Shown: positions 36,517 to 48,435, counted from the stretch's first letter. The stretch: 64,000 bases of DNA from Muricauda sp. SCSIO 65647 (GCF_021534965.1 NZ_CP091037.1:343501-407500); one strand, 5' to 3'. Program-made: numbers and translations. The notes: generated from the sequence alone by a model not told the origin.

Positions 36517-38382
36517 TTATCTTTTTCCAGTCTTTTTTTGCTCCTCTGCCTGTTCCATCATCTCACGCATCTTACGCTGAAACCTGTTCTCTTTTTTAGG
36601 CTTCTTTTTATTCTCTTGAATTTGGGCATGGATCTTATCTTCATCCAAGATATAGTTCTTGATGGCCAACATGATAAAGATGGTGATCAGGTTTGAGATG
36701 AAGTAGTAAAGGCTCAACCCACTCGCATAGTTGTTGAAGAACACCAACATGATGACCGGTGACAGGTACATGATGAATTTCATATTCGGCATACCGGGCT
36801 GTTGCTGCATCTGCATGCTCTGGCCCGTGGTCATCATCATATAAAAGAAGATGGCCACCGATGCCAAAATGGGGAAAAGGCTCACGTGGTCACCATAAAA
36901 GGGAATCGTGAACGGTAACGTAAAGATGGAATCATAAGACGAAAGGTCTTCGGCCCATAAAAACGATTTCTGCCGCAAAGCAAATGAAGTTGGAAAGAAC
37001 ATGAACAGCGCATAGAAAATGGGAAGTTGCAGAAACGCCGGTATACAACCGCTCATCGGGCTCACCCCTGCCTTGTTGTAGAGCTTCATGGTCTCTTGCT
37101 GCTTTTTCATCGCATTGTCTTTGTACTTCTCATTGATCTCTGTGATCTCAGGCTTCAACACCTTCATCTTGGCCTGTGAGAGATATGATTTGTAGGTCAC
37201 AGGCGACAAGGCCAACCGTACCACGATGGTCATGAGAATAATGGCGATACCATGTGGCAAGAAACCGCTCAAGAAATTGAAAAAGGGCGTGAAGATAAAA
37301 CGGTTGATCCAACCAAAAATGCCCCAACCAAAGGGAATGGACTCAACCAGCCCCAGCTCTTTATGATCATCCAATACTTTGGCATCGGTTGGGCCATAGT
37401 ACCAGTACATGTTCTGCGCCAGTTCGCCACCTTTCAGTTCCAATGGTACTTTAGACTGGTACTCTTTGGTGAACAATTGTTCTTTGGTCTCTTCTTCAAC
37501 CAGGTTCTTTGAGAGCAACCCAGCCGTTTTAAAAGGTTCATCGGTCGCTAAAATGGCACTGAAAAAGTGTTGGCGGTATGATAGCCATTTTATGTTTTCT
37601 TCGGTCTCTTCATCCAATTCGCTACTTTCAGAGAGTTTGCTGATCTTGCCACCGTCATGGTTATAGGTCAAACGGGTATAACGGTTCTCATATTGAACGC
37701 TTTTGCCGCGCCGACGGCCTTTCATTTGCCATTCTAAGGCAATCGGCCTTGTGTTGTTGAAGATACCGTTCAGACCTTGGGATCGTACCGTGAAATCGAC
37801 AAGATAGTCGTTTGGCTTCATTTCATAGCGGTATTCCAAGAACTGGTTTTCAGAGACTTTTGCCTTCAGCGACAATACTTGGTTTTCACCACTTTTGGTC
37901 AATGAGGGCTCAAAGTACAGTTGCGAAGTGTTCAACACCCGGTTATCATTGGTCGAGAAAGAAATGCCGAAATCAGCATTGCCATCCTTGACCAGATACA
38001 CGGGCAAAGAATCAAAGTTCACGAAATTCTTCATTCGTGCCTCGACCACTTGTCCCCCCTTGTTTGAAATGGCCAAATAGAGCAACTCGTTCTCAAGTAC
38101 CGAAATACCCTCTTTTGTTTGGGTAAAGCCAAAGGCACCGACAGAAGCCTTATATCCGGCAACAGCTGTAGAATCGTTCAGGTTTACCGTTGTCGCTTCG
38201 GTTGAAACCTCTTCTTTGGGCACCTCTTGTACTTTTGTCTCTGCTTCGACCTGTTCTTGCTTGGCTTTTTCGGCCTCCAATTCTTCAGGGGTGGGCTTGG
38301 TCATGTAAAACCAAAAAAGGAGGATTCCGAAAATAAGGACAAACCCTATTATCGAATTGAGGTCGAGTTTCTTTTCTTCCAT
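36517..38382 (-). CDS. yidC: Membrane protein insertase YidC
   Basis: The 621-residue protein has an N-terminal membrane anchor (about residues 7-25), a large periplasmic beta domain with a charged linker, and a C-terminal insertase core starting near 355 (PHGIAIILMTIVVRLALSP, then YNKAGVSPMSGCIPAFLQLPIF). A basic tail ends the chain. YidC inserts and folds inner membrane proteins alone or with SecYEG. It lies 63 bases downstream of pyrG, with its own -7 box in the gap. Confidence 0.94.
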   Translation of the reverse strand: MEEKKLDLNSIIGFVLIFGILLFWFYMTKPTPEELEAEKAKQEQVEAETKVQEVPKEEVSTEATTVNLNDSTAVAGYKASVGAFGFTQTKEGISVLENELLYLAISNKGGQVVEARMKNFVNFDSLPVYLVKDGNADFGISFSTNDNRVLNTSQLYFEPSLTKSGENQVLSLKAKVSENQFLEYRYEMKPNDYLVDFTVRSQGLNGIFNNTRPIALEWQMKGRRRGKSVQYENRYTRLTYNHDGGKISKLSESSELDEETEENIKWLSYRQHFFSAILATDEPFKTAGLLSKNLVEEETKEQLFTKEYQSKVPLELKGGELAQNMYWYYGPTDAKVLDDHKELGLVESIPFGWGIFGWINRFIFTPFFNFLSGFLPHGIAIILMTIVVRLALSPVTYKSYLSQAKMKVLKPEITEINEKYKDNAMKKQQETMKLYNKAGVSPMSGCIPAFLQLPIFYALFMFFPTSFALRQKSFLWAEDLSSYDSIFTLPFTIPFYGDHVSLFPILASVAIFFYMMMTTGQSMQMQQQPGMPNMKFIMYLSPVIMLVFFNNYASGLSLYYFISNLITIFIMLAIKNYILDEDKIHAQIQENKKKPKKENRFQRKMREMMEQAEEQKKTGKR

Positions 38383-38421
38383 GAAATCTTATTGTGCGAT
38401 CTATTCGGTATGTTCAGCCTG

Positions 38422-38429
38422 CAAATATA
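38422..38429 (-). promoter_or_regulatory. -7 promoter box for yidC
   Basis: On the minus strand TATATTTG matches TAnnTTTG, 40 bases before the ATG at 38382. It allows yidC expression apart from pyrG. Confidence 0.4.
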
Positions 38430-38445
38430 TGTCCAAAAAGGCATT

Positions 38446-40375
<1,930 letters not shown>

Positions 40376-40419
40376 TTGTTTTTCTAAAGTACTATCTTTT
40401 CTCTCAATAAAACCCGATC

Positions 40420-41283
40420 ATGAAACGAAGAAATTTTATGGCGACCACTGCCGCTGGCACGGCAGGTATACTATCGTCATCGGTCATGGCCCAAAATACC
40501 GAACCACATATGGATTTCAAACTCAAAAACAACATCAACCACAGTGTCTGCCAGTGGTGTTTCAGCCATATGCCCTTAGAGGATTTTCTAAAGGTACTGA
40601 ACGAACTGGGCATCAAGGCCATCGATCTCATCGGACCGAAAGATTGGCCATTGCTCAAAAAATATGACATTCATTGTTCAATGTGCAATGGGGCCGAAAT
40701 CAGCCTTACCGAAGGGTGGAACGATCCCCAATACCATGAACAACTTATCAAAAACTATAAAGACATCATACCCCAAGTGGCCGAGGCGGGCTATACCAAC
40801 CTCATCTGCTTCAGTGGCAACCGACGTGGCATGAACGACTATGTCGGACTACAGCATTGTGTCGATGGGCTCTCACAGATCATACCCTTGGCAGAAAAAC
40901 ACGGCGTGGTCATTCAGATGGAGCTGTTCAACCAAGTCAACCACCCTGATTATATGTGTGACAACAGTCTATGGGGCGTTGAACTCTGCAAGCATTTGGG
41001 CAGCGACCATTTTAAGCTGCTCTATGACATCTACCATATGCAGATACAAGAGGGCGATATCATCAGAAGTATTCAAAACTACCACGCCTATTTCGGGCAT
41101 TACCATACCGCTGGCGTACCGGGGCGCCATGAAATCGATGAGACGCAAGAGCTCTATTACCCCGCCATTATGAAGGCCATTTTAGATACGGGATTTGAAG
41201 GCTATGTGGCCCAAGAGTTCATACCCACTTGGGAGGATAAGGTCGAGGCTTTGAAAGATGCCTTTTTGCGGTGTGATGTATAA
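40420..41283 (+). CDS. Tat-exported hydroxypyruvate isomerase-like TIM-barrel protein
   Basis: The 287-residue product begins with a twin-arginine-like signal (MKRRNFMATTAAG) ending at SVMAQ. The rest is a xylose isomerase-like TIM barrel of the sugar phosphate isomerase/epimerase superfamily. Metal-binding residues are plausible in QMELFNQ, LLYDIYHMQ, YFGHYHTAGVPGRHEID and VAQEFIPT. The layout fits hydroxypyruvate isomerase relatives. The true substrate in the periplasm is unknown. Confidence 0.82.
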   Translation: MKRRNFMATTAAGTAGILSSSVMAQNTEPHMDFKLKNNINHSVCQWCFSHMPLEDFLKVLNELGIKAIDLIGPKDWPLLKKYDIHCSMCNGAEISLTEGWNDPQYHEQLIKNYKDIIPQVAEAGYTNLICFSGNRRGMNDYVGLQHCVDGLSQIIPLAEKHGVVIQMELFNQVNHPDYMCDNSLWGVELCKHLGSDHFKLLYDIYHMQIQEGDIIRSIQNYHAYFGHYHTAGVPGRHEIDETQELYYPAIMKAILDTGFEGYVAQEFIPTWEDKVEALKDAFLRCDV

Positions 41284-41489
41284 TAGAGCTACCCTAAATG
41301 AGATATTAGGGCAATGCACATGCCTGTAGAAACAAGTTGGGCGCGATTATAAAAATTTCTTGAAAGTACCCAAATGCAATTTTACTTTAATTCATACTGA
41401 TAAAAAGTACTGAATCTTAAACCAAAGAAATTGATAAGCTATGCGAGCTGAAATTGAAAAACACCCATTAATTAAAGAAAAATTAATCT

Positions 41490-41840
41490 ATGCCTGAAAA
41501 TTATAATAAAGAAATAAGTCTTTCATATTTAAAGAGATATGCAGAAAAGGACCTAGATAGCATCGAAGAAATGTTTTCTGAAGATATCGTATTAAGAGAC
41601 TGGAAAATTCGTGTTGAAGGAAAAGGGAATGCACTAAATGAAACACGTAAAAATTTCGAATCTGTACATTCAATAGAAATAGACGTGCTTTCGACTTATG
41701 AGAATAATGACACTGTGGCCGCCGAACTAAAAATTACCGTTGACTCTACTGAGCAATTGTTTGTAGTCGATGTCATAACAATTGGTTCTGAGGGCAAAAT
41801 AAAATCAATACGAGCGTATTTGGGTAGAGGCGATGATTAA
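41490..41840 (+). CDS. NTF2-like (SnoaL-type) small protein
   Basis: The 116-residue protein has the cone-shaped NTF2 pattern: an N-terminal helix (SLSYLKRYAEKDLDSIEEMF), the segment DIVLRDWKIRVEGKGNALNETRKNF, and then paired beta strands. Members bind small ligands or act as isomerases or stress proteins. It is a solitary AT-rich gene with about 200 bases of non-coding DNA on either side, so it is probably accessory. The catalytic role is unclear. Confidence 0.7.
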   Translation: MPENYNKEISLSYLKRYAEKDLDSIEEMFSEDIVLRDWKIRVEGKGNALNETRKNFESVHSIEIDVLSTYENNDTVAAELKITVDSTEQLFVVDVITIGSEGKIKSIRAYLGRGDD

Positions 41841-41931
41841 ATGACAGTGTCTAATACTGCTTTTAATTCACCAACCCTGCAAAATCGTTCTGGCGGGTTG
41901 CTACATTCTTGCTAACTTTAAAATTATGAAC

Positions 41932-42021
41932 CGTTATCCTGATAACTAACGGGAGGCTGGATCTCATATGGAAAAGTTCTGCTTACATTTTCCATGTCGA
42001 AATCATAGCCAAGACCGTTGG
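41932..42021. repeat. attC-like element D with two hairpins and AGACCGTTGG
   Basis: GTTATC-CT-GATAAC forms a 6-bp hairpin near 41934-41948. ATGGAAAA (41968-41975) and TTTTCCAT (41988-41995) form an 8-bp stem. AGACCGTTGG at 42012-42021 is identical to the right-end motif of elements A and B, 35 kb away. It lies directly before a small orphan lipoprotein gene. Confidence 0.4.
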
Positions 42022-42046
42022 AGCACGTTTCCAAAACCAAAGACGA

Positions 42047-42619
42047 ATGAACAAAACCATTGTTTTTTTATGGCTATTGACCATCGGGTTTATTTCCTGT
42101 AAAAAATCTGAAAAGCAAATTGATAAATTGGAAATAGCTAAGAACTATTATGAAGTTCTTGACCAATCAAATGTTTCTGAAATGGCAACTTTGTTGGCCG
42201 ATAGTCTTTTGACAAAAGAAACCGAATATGACTATGAACAGATATTCTCACTAAAAGAATATATTGAATGGCTAAAATGGGATGCAGTATTCGAACCGAC
42301 ATACGAAATCTTAGAAATTGAACAAGAAGACGGAATGGTCAAAGCTAGAATTTCAAAAATGGACAAAAGAATCTCTTTTCTTCATGAAGAACCCATTGTC
42401 ACGGATCAGGTAATTCGATTTGACAATGACAAAATAGCCAGTATTGAAACAACTGAATACGTAATTTTCAACGATTCGACATTTGTTGAAAACAGAGATA
42501 GCCTTCTAAACTGGATTGACAAAAATCATCCGGCATTGAATGGATTTATACACGACCAAACAGAGGTTGGCGGAATTAAATATTTGAAAGCAATTGATCT
42601 ATATAAAAATGAAAAATAA
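42047..42619 (+). CDS. Small orphan lipoprotein, NTF2-like layout
   Basis: The 190-residue product has a lipoprotein signal (TIGFISC, Cys17) and then KLEIAKNYYEVLDQSNVSEMATLLADSLL-type helix-turn segments followed by alternating strands, a layout seen in NTF2-like proteins. I do not recognise a specific family. The gene is AT-rich and begins 26 bases after the AGACCGTTGG motif of element D, as cassette genes do at 6415 and 7036. Confidence 0.6.
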   Translation: MNKTIVFLWLLTIGFISCKKSEKQIDKLEIAKNYYEVLDQSNVSEMATLLADSLLTKETEYDYEQIFSLKEYIEWLKWDAVFEPTYEILEIEQEDGMVKARISKMDKRISFLHEEPIVTDQVIRFDNDKIASIETTEYVIFNDSTFVENRDSLLNWIDKNHPALNGFIHDQTEVGGIKYLKAIDLYKNEK

Positions 42620-42672
42620 TGCGCTACAACAATCTCTATAGTTCTTTCTGATTTTTGCGCCAATCCAAAACA

Positions 42673-43311
42673 ATGAACAAAACAGTTGACAACTACCTGA
42701 TCAATGGCTGTGGGCGGTGTTCGCTTGGGGGCACGCCCGATTGCAAGGTACATCGATGGACCAATGAATTGGAGCTATTGAGAACGATAACACGTGACTG
42801 CGGCCTGACAGAAGAGGCAAAATGGGGTGTGCCCTGTTACACCTTTCAAGGAAAAAACATAATGCTCATCAGTGCATTCAAAGACCATTGCTCTGTCAGT
42901 TTTTTCAAAGGTTCATTGTTGCGCGATACCCAGGGTATTTTGGTGAAGCCCGGCCCAAACTCACAGGCTGCGCGTTTGCTGAAGTTCACCGAAATCGAAA
43001 AAATCAAAAAACTGGAAACAGATATCAAGGCCTATATTTATGAAGCCGTTGAAGTGGAGAAGGCGGGGTTGAAGGTAAATTTCAAAAAGAATCCAGAACC
43101 CATACCTGAAGAACTGGAAAATAGATTTGAGAAAGACCCTGTACTGAAAACTGCATTTGAAGCCTTGACTCCCGGTCGACAAAGGGGGTACATTCTCTAT
43201 TTTTCCGCACCCAAACAATCAAAGACCCGAAATGCAAGAATTGAGAAGTGCATCGGTAAAATTCTGAACGGTGAGGGATTGCACGATAAATACCAATCAA
43301 CGAGACGATAA
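42673..43311 (+). CDS. YdeI/DUF1801 family protein
   Basis: The 212-residue product has an N-terminal DUF1801-like domain (EEAKWGVPCYTFQGKNIMLI, HCSVSFFKGSLL) and a C-terminal YdeI-type helical end (FEALTPGRQRGYILYFSAPKQSKTRNARIEKC). An extra N-terminal CGRCSLGGTPDC segment is present, as in a subgroup of flavobacterial homologues. A TTG at 42655 opens the frame earlier; the ATG at 42673 is preferred. The role is uncertain; family members are linked to stress or iron-related phenotypes. Confidence 0.75.
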   Translation: MNKTVDNYLINGCGRCSLGGTPDCKVHRWTNELELLRTITRDCGLTEEAKWGVPCYTFQGKNIMLISAFKDHCSVSFFKGSLLRDTQGILVKPGPNSQAARLLKFTEIEKIKKLETDIKAYIYEAVEVEKAGLKVNFKKNPEPIPEELENRFEKDPVLKTAFEALTPGRQRGYILYFSAPKQSKTRNARIEKCIGKILNGEGLHDKYQSTRR

Positions 43312-43334
43312 AAGAAAGCTTTGCAAAGTGGGCC

Positions 43335-43367
43335 AAAAAAAAGGATGCCCCTTAGCATCGGCATCCT
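43335..43367 (-). terminator. Minus-strand Rho-independent terminator of the guaA operon side
   Basis: AGGATGCC (43342-43349) and GGCATCCT (43360-43367) form a perfect 8-bp stem with a 10-base loop. On the minus strand the stem is followed by a run of eight T (complement of A 43335-43342). It lies about 390 bases past the stop of the DUF922 gene. Confidence 0.65.
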
Positions 43368-43478
43368 CTGTAACGAACAATCAATCAATAGCAATTTTTC
43401 TCCCTATCTTACTGAAAGACATCTTTTAGCATCAGAACCTTAATGGTAAAGTTTTGATAAAAGAGCCTTTACCAACCC

Positions 43479-43529
43479 AAAGCCTATGGGGCATACTAAA
43501 GCTCAATGTTTGCCCCAGCGGCTTTTTTT
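43479..43529 (+). terminator. Plus-strand terminator-like hairpin after the YdeI gene
   Basis: AAAGCC/GGCTTT and GGGGCA/TGCCCC form a two-part stem with a small internal bulge and a 17-base loop, followed by a T-run to 43529. It lies about 170 bases past the YdeI stop and beyond the minus-strand terminator, so the two transcripts would overlap. Confidence 0.5.
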
Positions 43530-43753
43530 AGAGGGGTATCAAGAATTGCTTTTTTTGAGTGATCTGATCTGGACATTCACTCATTCGGCAATCTTGGTTT
43601 TTCAGTGCACAGCACACTAAAATATTTTACGATATCAAAGATGCGATATATTTTTCATATATTTTCATTTATTTATTTTAGAGACAACATAAATAAAAAC
43701 TTATGTTTAAGGTTTAACTTGAAAGTGAAGGGTGTATTGATGATCGGGCGGGG

Positions 43754-44296
43754 CTACTTCGACGTATATCTATCCAAAGCCTCAGCGATCTGACGGTTCC
43801 AGCGTAGTTGTGCTTCACGGTTACGTGAAAAATTGGTCTCCCAATCGTAGCGGTCTTGTAGGTCTTCCAGTTCTTTTAAAATCTCACGATAGATATCCCG
43901 AACCTCTTGTTTTACATTTTCTGAAAAAGTGGTCTGGTTCAAGCGTTCGCGCATTCTACGGGCGAAGAGTTCTGAAATATCGAAATGCAGCTGCTCATGG
44001 GCCAAAATGAACTCATCACATACCGCTGGCTTGTACCACGATTCTTCGGGATAGAAATAAGCGTTCACCTCAAAATCCAACTCCACTTCATGGTGAATCA
44101 GATTGGCGGAGTACTTATAACTGATACCGCTGGCCGTGGTGGCCGCGGGTACGGCATCGGGTGGTACTTTGCCCCGAAAATCAGACCACCTCAGCCTATG
44201 GTCTTTCTGCCAAGGGATCATTTCGGTAATTTCTTGTGAAAAACCATGGCCCATGCCAAAAATCGACAGTAAAAATATGGTGATCACCTTATCCAC
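43754..44296 (-). CDS. DUF922 protein with HExxH motif
   Basis: The 180-residue product has a signal peptide (to GFSQ) and the DUF922 pattern WSDFRGKVP and FILAHEQLHFDISELFARRM. HEQLH is a gluzincin-like HExxH zinc site, so DUF922 members are predicted secreted zinc peptidases. It is the last of four minus-strand genes running from guaA; its start overlaps the OsmC gene by 13 bases. Confidence 0.75.
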   Translation of the reverse strand: MDKVITIFLLSIFGMGHGFSQEITEMIPWQKDHRLRWSDFRGKVPPDAVPAATTASGISYKYSANLIHHEVELDFEVNAYFYPEESWYKPAVCDEFILAHEQLHFDISELFARRMRERLNQTTFSENVKQEVRDIYREILKELEDLQDRYDWETNFSRNREAQLRWNRQIAEALDRYTSK

Positions 44297-44688
44297 TGAA
44301 AATCGATTACCTTTTCAATATCAGGATGCAAGCTGTAGTGCACAGGGCAGGTATTTGCCGTGTTCACGAGAATTTTTCTGTTCTTCTCAGAAACACTGGC
44401 CGGAAGCTCCATTTTAACTTCAATCTTTGAAATACGCCTTGGGTTGGCCGCCATATGTTTGGTTACCGCTGCAGTGGAACCTTTTAAATCAACATCAAGG
44501 TCCCTGGCTTTGATACCCATCATGGTCAGCATGCAGCTCGCCAGTCCGGTGGCAACCGTATCCGTCGGTGAAAAAGCCTGCCCCAACCCATTATTGTCCA
44601 CCGGGGCATCGGTATTGAACTCATCGCCCGAGCGTAGGTGTAGACAGGTGGTGCGCAACGCACCGTGATAGGTTACTTTAGAGGTCAT
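44284..44688 (-). CDS. OsmC-family peroxiredoxin-like protein
   Basis: The 134-residue product has the two catalytic Cys of OsmC/Ohr proteins, in LASCMLTMMG and NTCPVHYSL. The middle strand SKIEVKMELP fits too. OsmC proteins reduce organic hydroperoxides. It overlaps the LysM gene by 11 bases and DUF922 by 13 bases, so translation is coupled. Confidence 0.87.
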   Translation of the reverse strand: MTSKVTYHGALRTTCLHLRSGDEFNTDAPVDNNGLGQAFSPTDTVATGLASCMLTMMGIKARDLDVDLKGSTAAVTKHMAANPRRISKIEVKMELPASVSEKNRKILVNTANTCPVHYSLHPDIEKVIDFQWIR

Positions 44689-46828
44689 CAGCTTCTACTT
44701 CTTTAATTCTTAATTCTTCGTATTTCAAAAGATAAGTACCCTCATTGAAAAAACCTGAAGACCAATCATTGAAATAATTGAACCGGTTACCGCTGTATTC
44801 GGTCAGGCCTATGATATTTGAAGTTTCAAAAAGGTTCTTTTTGTGGGCCAATTTCAATAACAGGTCGAACGTAAGGTCAAAGCCCCGAATGGCATATTTG
44901 TCTGGTGAAAAGCCGAATTTCTTTCGATACGCTTTCACGAAGGCATCATTGCCCACTTCTTTGTAGAAGGATGGAAAAGTGAAATTCAGATTCGACAAAT
45001 GCGAACTTGATACCACTTCATTTTCAAAGGCATTGTTATAATTGGTGGTGAACATCTTTACTACAACCTTGTTGCCTTCTTCGGTTTCTTTGTTTGAAGC
45101 ATTGAGGATAGAGCTCACGCTGGCTGCCAGATTGGACTGCTGTGTTTCGACAAATACCCAATTCTCTTCCGTTTCTGAGAGCATCGCCTGAAAATCTACC
45201 AAGTGCAGAGAGCCATCTTCGCTCATTTTTGCCACTCGTGCCATCGGAAAGGCCACCAAAATAGAATCTTTTGCAGCTTGGTTCTTTTCATCAGCAATAA
45301 TGATAATGTGTTCACTTTTATGTCTTTTCGCAACATGGTCCAAAATATGTTGGCGCATCACATCATCATTGGGGACAGAAAAAAACACATTGCCAAGACT
45401 CAATTCGTTCTGCGCGGCATAGGGCGCTACCACGGGCACTTGGTGGCTCGAGGCCTGAACGGCCACTTCACCCAGTAGACTGGGGTCAATAGGGCCGACC
45501 ACGGCATCGACATCATATAAGATCTCTTTTTGCAAGGCCACCTTAACGGCCTGAAGACTTCTTTGGGTATCAAGAAACTTCACATCGACCGATACACCAA
45601 GTTTCTTAATAGAATCCAAAGCGATAAGGGTGCCGGAATACAACCCAAGCGCATATTTGATATCGTTTCGCGATTTGATCTGTGCCTCGGTCTTTTCGGC
45701 ATCTCTGAAATCGATACGGTCTAACCGAAACGGAAGTAGGTACAATAATTTTGGTCGGAGCGTCACATCAATGCTATCGATCAGATTTATCTTATCGAGT
45801 ACCAAGGCATTCTTGACCTCAAGGCTTTTTGCCTTCATCTTTGGAAGTTTTAGCACCATTCCTGCCTTTAAGCCATTTTCCAACTCTGGATTCAGGTCAA
45901 AAAGGGAATCCCTTGAAATCTGTAGGTTTCTGGTCAAGCTAAAAAGGGTCTGTTTGGGCTTTACCTCATAAAAGATATAGTTGTCGGTGTTGACGATTTC
46001 GCTTTTTGGCTTTTGCTTTGGGAGCCGTAAAACCATTCCTTCTTTTAAACCGTTCTGCTCTATGATCTCAGGGTTCAGCTTAATAATGGAATCTGTGGAG
46101 ATACCATAATTCTGACTGATTCGAAATAGCCCAATGGATTTAGGTACAGTATATGATTCAAAAAGCGCAACAGTCTGTTCTTCAAGACTATCTCCTTTTG
46201 GCCTTGGCAATTTCAACTCTTGCCCTTCGGCCAAATAACTCGTATTCTTGGGCAAATCAGGATTCAAGGCCACTAGGCTATCGATCGTGATGCCATATTT
46301 GTGGGCTATGCTCCAGCGGGTTTCTTTGGGTTGAACGGTATACATTTCGAAGTCAAGCGCTGACTCATCTTCTTCCAGTTCAGGAAATTCAGGTATCTGC
46401 AATACCATGCCCTTTTTCAATGGTGAGGCATATAAGTCCGTATTATATTTTTTGAGTTGCTCCTCTGAAATTTCATAGCGTTGCGTGATGCTGAAAATGG
46501 TCTCTTTGCGACGAACACGATGCCTCTTGAAACCCAAGGGTTCTATTTGTGGGGGTTTTTCTTCTTTTTCGATTTTTGGGTCATTGGGTCTTGGGGTACC
46601 GTCCAAAGGAATGACCAAAAGCGTATTCGGTTTTACATCATCGGCAGTCTTTAGCTCTTTGTTCAGTTGCAAGATAGTGTAAGGGGTTACCCTATATTGT
46701 TTGGCAATACTTTGCAGGGTCTCACCCTCTTTCACCTGGTGGGTAGTGTAGCGCTGTGCGGTGACCTTGCAGGCGGCCATCAGCACTACAACAACGAAAA
46801 TCAGTGTTCTCAAAATTGTCTTTTTCAT
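44678..46828 (-). CDS. LysM-repeat lipoprotein with a periplasmic receptor domain
   Basis: The preferred ATG at 46828 overlaps the guaA stop as ATGA; an ATG at 46834 also exists. A lipoprotein signal (VLMAAC) is followed by about five LysM units (for example [32 protein letters not shown]), which bind peptidoglycan. From about residue 360 to 716 the sequence looks like a type I periplasmic binding protein, as in leucine-binding proteins ([33 protein letters not shown]). It may attach to the cell wall and sense or bind a small ligand. The fused arrangement is seen next to guaA in other flavobacteria. Confidence 0.83.
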   Translation of the reverse strand: MKKTILRTLIFVVVVLMAACKVTAQRYTTHQVKEGETLQSIAKQYRVTPYTILQLNKELKTADDVKPNTLLVIPLDGTPRPNDPKIEKEEKPPQIEPLGFKRHRVRRKETIFSITQRYEISEEQLKKYNTDLYASPLKKGMVLQIPEFPELEEDESALDFEMYTVQPKETRWSIAHKYGITIDSLVALNPDLPKNTSYLAEGQELKLPRPKGDSLEEQTVALFESYTVPKSIGLFRISQNYGISTDSIIKLNPEIIEQNGLKEGMVLRLPKQKPKSEIVNTDNYIFYEVKPKQTLFSLTRNLQISRDSLFDLNPELENGLKAGMVLKLPKMKAKSLEVKNALVLDKINLIDSIDVTLRPKLLYLLPFRLDRIDFRDAEKTEAQIKSRNDIKYALGLYSGTLIALDSIKKLGVSVDVKFLDTQRSLQAVKVALQKEILYDVDAVVGPIDPSLLGEVAVQASSHQVPVVAPYAAQNELSLGNVFFSVPNDDVMRQHILDHVAKRHKSEHIIIIADEKNQAAKDSILVAFPMARVAKMSEDGSLHLVDFQAMLSETEENWVFVETQQSNLAASVSSILNASNKETEEGNKVVVKMFTTNYNNAFENEVVSSSHLSNLNFTFPSFYKEVGNDAFVKAYRKKFGFSPDKYAIRGFDLTFDLLLKLAHKKNLFETSNIIGLTEYSGNRFNYFNDWSSGFFNEGTYLLKYEELRIKEVEADDL

Positions 46829-48357
46829 TCCCATTCTATCGTAGCGGGGGGTTTCGAACTAATGTCGTACACTACTCTATTAACGCCTTTTACCCTATTT
46901 ATTATTTCGTTGGACGTTTTTTGTAAAAACTCATACGGTAAATTTACCCAATCTGCCGTCATGCCATCTGTACTTTCAACGGCCCTCAAGGCCACACATT
47001 TTTCATAGGTTCGCTCATCACCCATAACCCCTACGCTCTGCACGGGCAATAGCATGGCACCTGCTTGCCAGACCTTGTCATAAAGGTCCCATTTTTTGAG
47101 CCCATCGATGAAAATGGCATCGACTTCTTGTAATATAGACACCTTTTCGGCGGTAATGTCACCCAAAATACGAATTCCCAATCCAGGACCGGGAAACGGG
47201 TGCCGTCTTAAAATCGCTTCGGGCATTTCGATACTTCTGCCTACCCGGCGAACCTCATCTTTGAACAACAAATGCAAGGGTTCGACCACTTTCAACTTCA
47301 TGAAATCGGGCAGGCCCCCAACATTGTGATGGCTTTTGATGGTCGCTGATGGACCGCCACTGGCAGAAACAGATTCAATCCGGTCTGGATAAATAGTACC
47401 CTGTGCCAACCATTTTGCATTTTCAACTTGATGCGCCTCATCGTCAAATACCTCAATAAACATCCGACCGATAATCTTTCGCTTCTTTTCGGGCTCGCCC
47501 TCGCCCTTCAAAGCCTCCAAAAAACGTGCCGAAGCATCTACTCCCTTAACATTGAGACCCAAACCCTTGTACTGCTCCAATACATCACGGTATTCATTTT
47601 TACGCAACAAGCCATTGTTTACAAAAATGCAGTGCAACTGGTCACCTATCGCTTTGTGCAGCAACATCGCCGCAACACTGCTATCTACCCCACCAGAAAG
47701 CCCCAGTATCACTTTATCGCTGCCAATTGTTTCTTTCAATTCGGCCACCGTGGTCTCGACAAAGGCATCGGGTGTCCAATCTTGTTTCAGGCCCGCTATT
47801 TTTACCAAGAAGTTTTCAAGAACCTGTTTTCCCTCAGTGGTATGGTATACCTCTGGGTGAAACTGGATTCCGTAGGTAGCCTCACCGTTAAGCCTAAAAG
47901 CAGCATTTTCAACATCTTCGGTACTGGCCAAACACACAGCGTTTTTGGGCAATTCTTTAATGGTGTCGCTATGGCTCATCCAGACTTGGCTTCCTTCAGT
48001 GACATGGTCTAAAAAGCTATCATCAGATTCCATTTTTGACAAATGTGCCCTGCCATATTCGCGGGTTGCGGAGGGTGCCACATTTCCTCCATGAAAGTGT
48101 GCCAAATATTGTGCCCCATAACAAATGCCCAATAATGGTTTTTTTCCCTTTATTTCGGTCAAATCAGGATGTGGGGCATCATCGGCCCTTACCGAAAATG
48201 GCGAGCCCGATAAGATCACCGCTTGATAGGGTGACAAATCTTTCGGTGCATTGTTGTACGGCTTTATTTCAGAATAAATGTTCAGTTCGCGAACGCGTCG
48301 TGCGATCAATTGGGTGTATTGCGAACCAAAATCAAGGATAAGTACTTGGTTTTGCAT
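46825..48357 (-). CDS. guaA: GMP synthase GuaA
   Basis: The 510-residue product starts with the glutamine amidotransferase domain ([15 protein letters not shown], nucleophile Cys79 in GICYGAQY). The ATP pyrophosphatase domain follows ([13 protein letters not shown]) and then the dimerisation end with KPPATIEWE. It converts XMP to GMP. The ATG at 48357 gives the expected N-terminus; the longer frame from 48372 would begin across the -7 box. It heads a run of four overlapping genes. Confidence 0.96.
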   Translation of the reverse strand: MQNQVLILDFGSQYTQLIARRVRELNIYSEIKPYNNAPKDLSPYQAVILSGSPFSVRADDAPHPDLTEIKGKKPLLGICYGAQYLAHFHGGNVAPSATREYGRAHLSKMESDDSFLDHVTEGSQVWMSHSDTIKELPKNAVCLASTEDVENAAFRLNGEATYGIQFHPEVYHTTEGKQVLENFLVKIAGLKQDWTPDAFVETTVAELKETIGSDKVILGLSGGVDSSVAAMLLHKAIGDQLHCIFVNNGLLRKNEYRDVLEQYKGLGLNVKGVDASARFLEALKGEGEPEKKRKIIGRMFIEVFDDEAHQVENAKWLAQGTIYPDRIESVSASGGPSATIKSHHNVGGLPDFMKLKVVEPLHLLFKDEVRRVGRSIEMPEAILRRHPFPGPGLGIRILGDITAEKVSILQEVDAIFIDGLKKWDLYDKVWQAGAMLLPVQSVGVMGDERTYEKCVALRAVESTDGMTADWVNLPYEFLQKTSNEIINRVKGVNRVVYDISSKPPATIEWE

Positions 48358-48360
48358 GGG

Positions 48361-48368
48361 CAAAAATA
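48361..48368 (-). promoter_or_regulatory. -7 promoter box, possibly leaderless, for guaA
   Basis: On the minus strand TATTTTTG is followed by CCC and the ATG at 48357, so the box ends 4 bases before the start codon. The mRNA should have no, or almost no, leader. Confidence 0.5.
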
Positions 48369-48435
48369 GCAATTTGGGACATTTGCAGAAACATCTTTTT
48401 AGGTATATTTATCGTACATATTGGAAAGCCGCACT

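Larger units (their letters stand above)
43312..43753. other. 442-base gap between convergent genes, rich in hairpins
   Basis: No credible protein gene is present. The stretch holds a minus-strand terminator (43335-43367), the hairpin TGGTAAAG/CTTTACCA (43444-43474), a plus-strand terminator (43479-43529) and then AT-rich sequence with no clear signal. A small structured RNA cannot be excluded. Confidence 0.6.

Noticed and set aside
43342..43529. Known small RNA such as 6S RNA, SRP RNA, tmRNA or RNase P RNA
   Set aside because: None of the conserved signature sequences of SRP, tmRNA or RNase P RNA is present, and the ends do not form the long closing stem of 6S RNA. Only generic hairpins and terminators can be supported.
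43605..43793. Possible 62-residue gene in the gap before DUF922
   Set aside because: It has no promoter box or known motif, has AT-rich biased composition, and overlaps the end of the DUF922 gene on the other strand.
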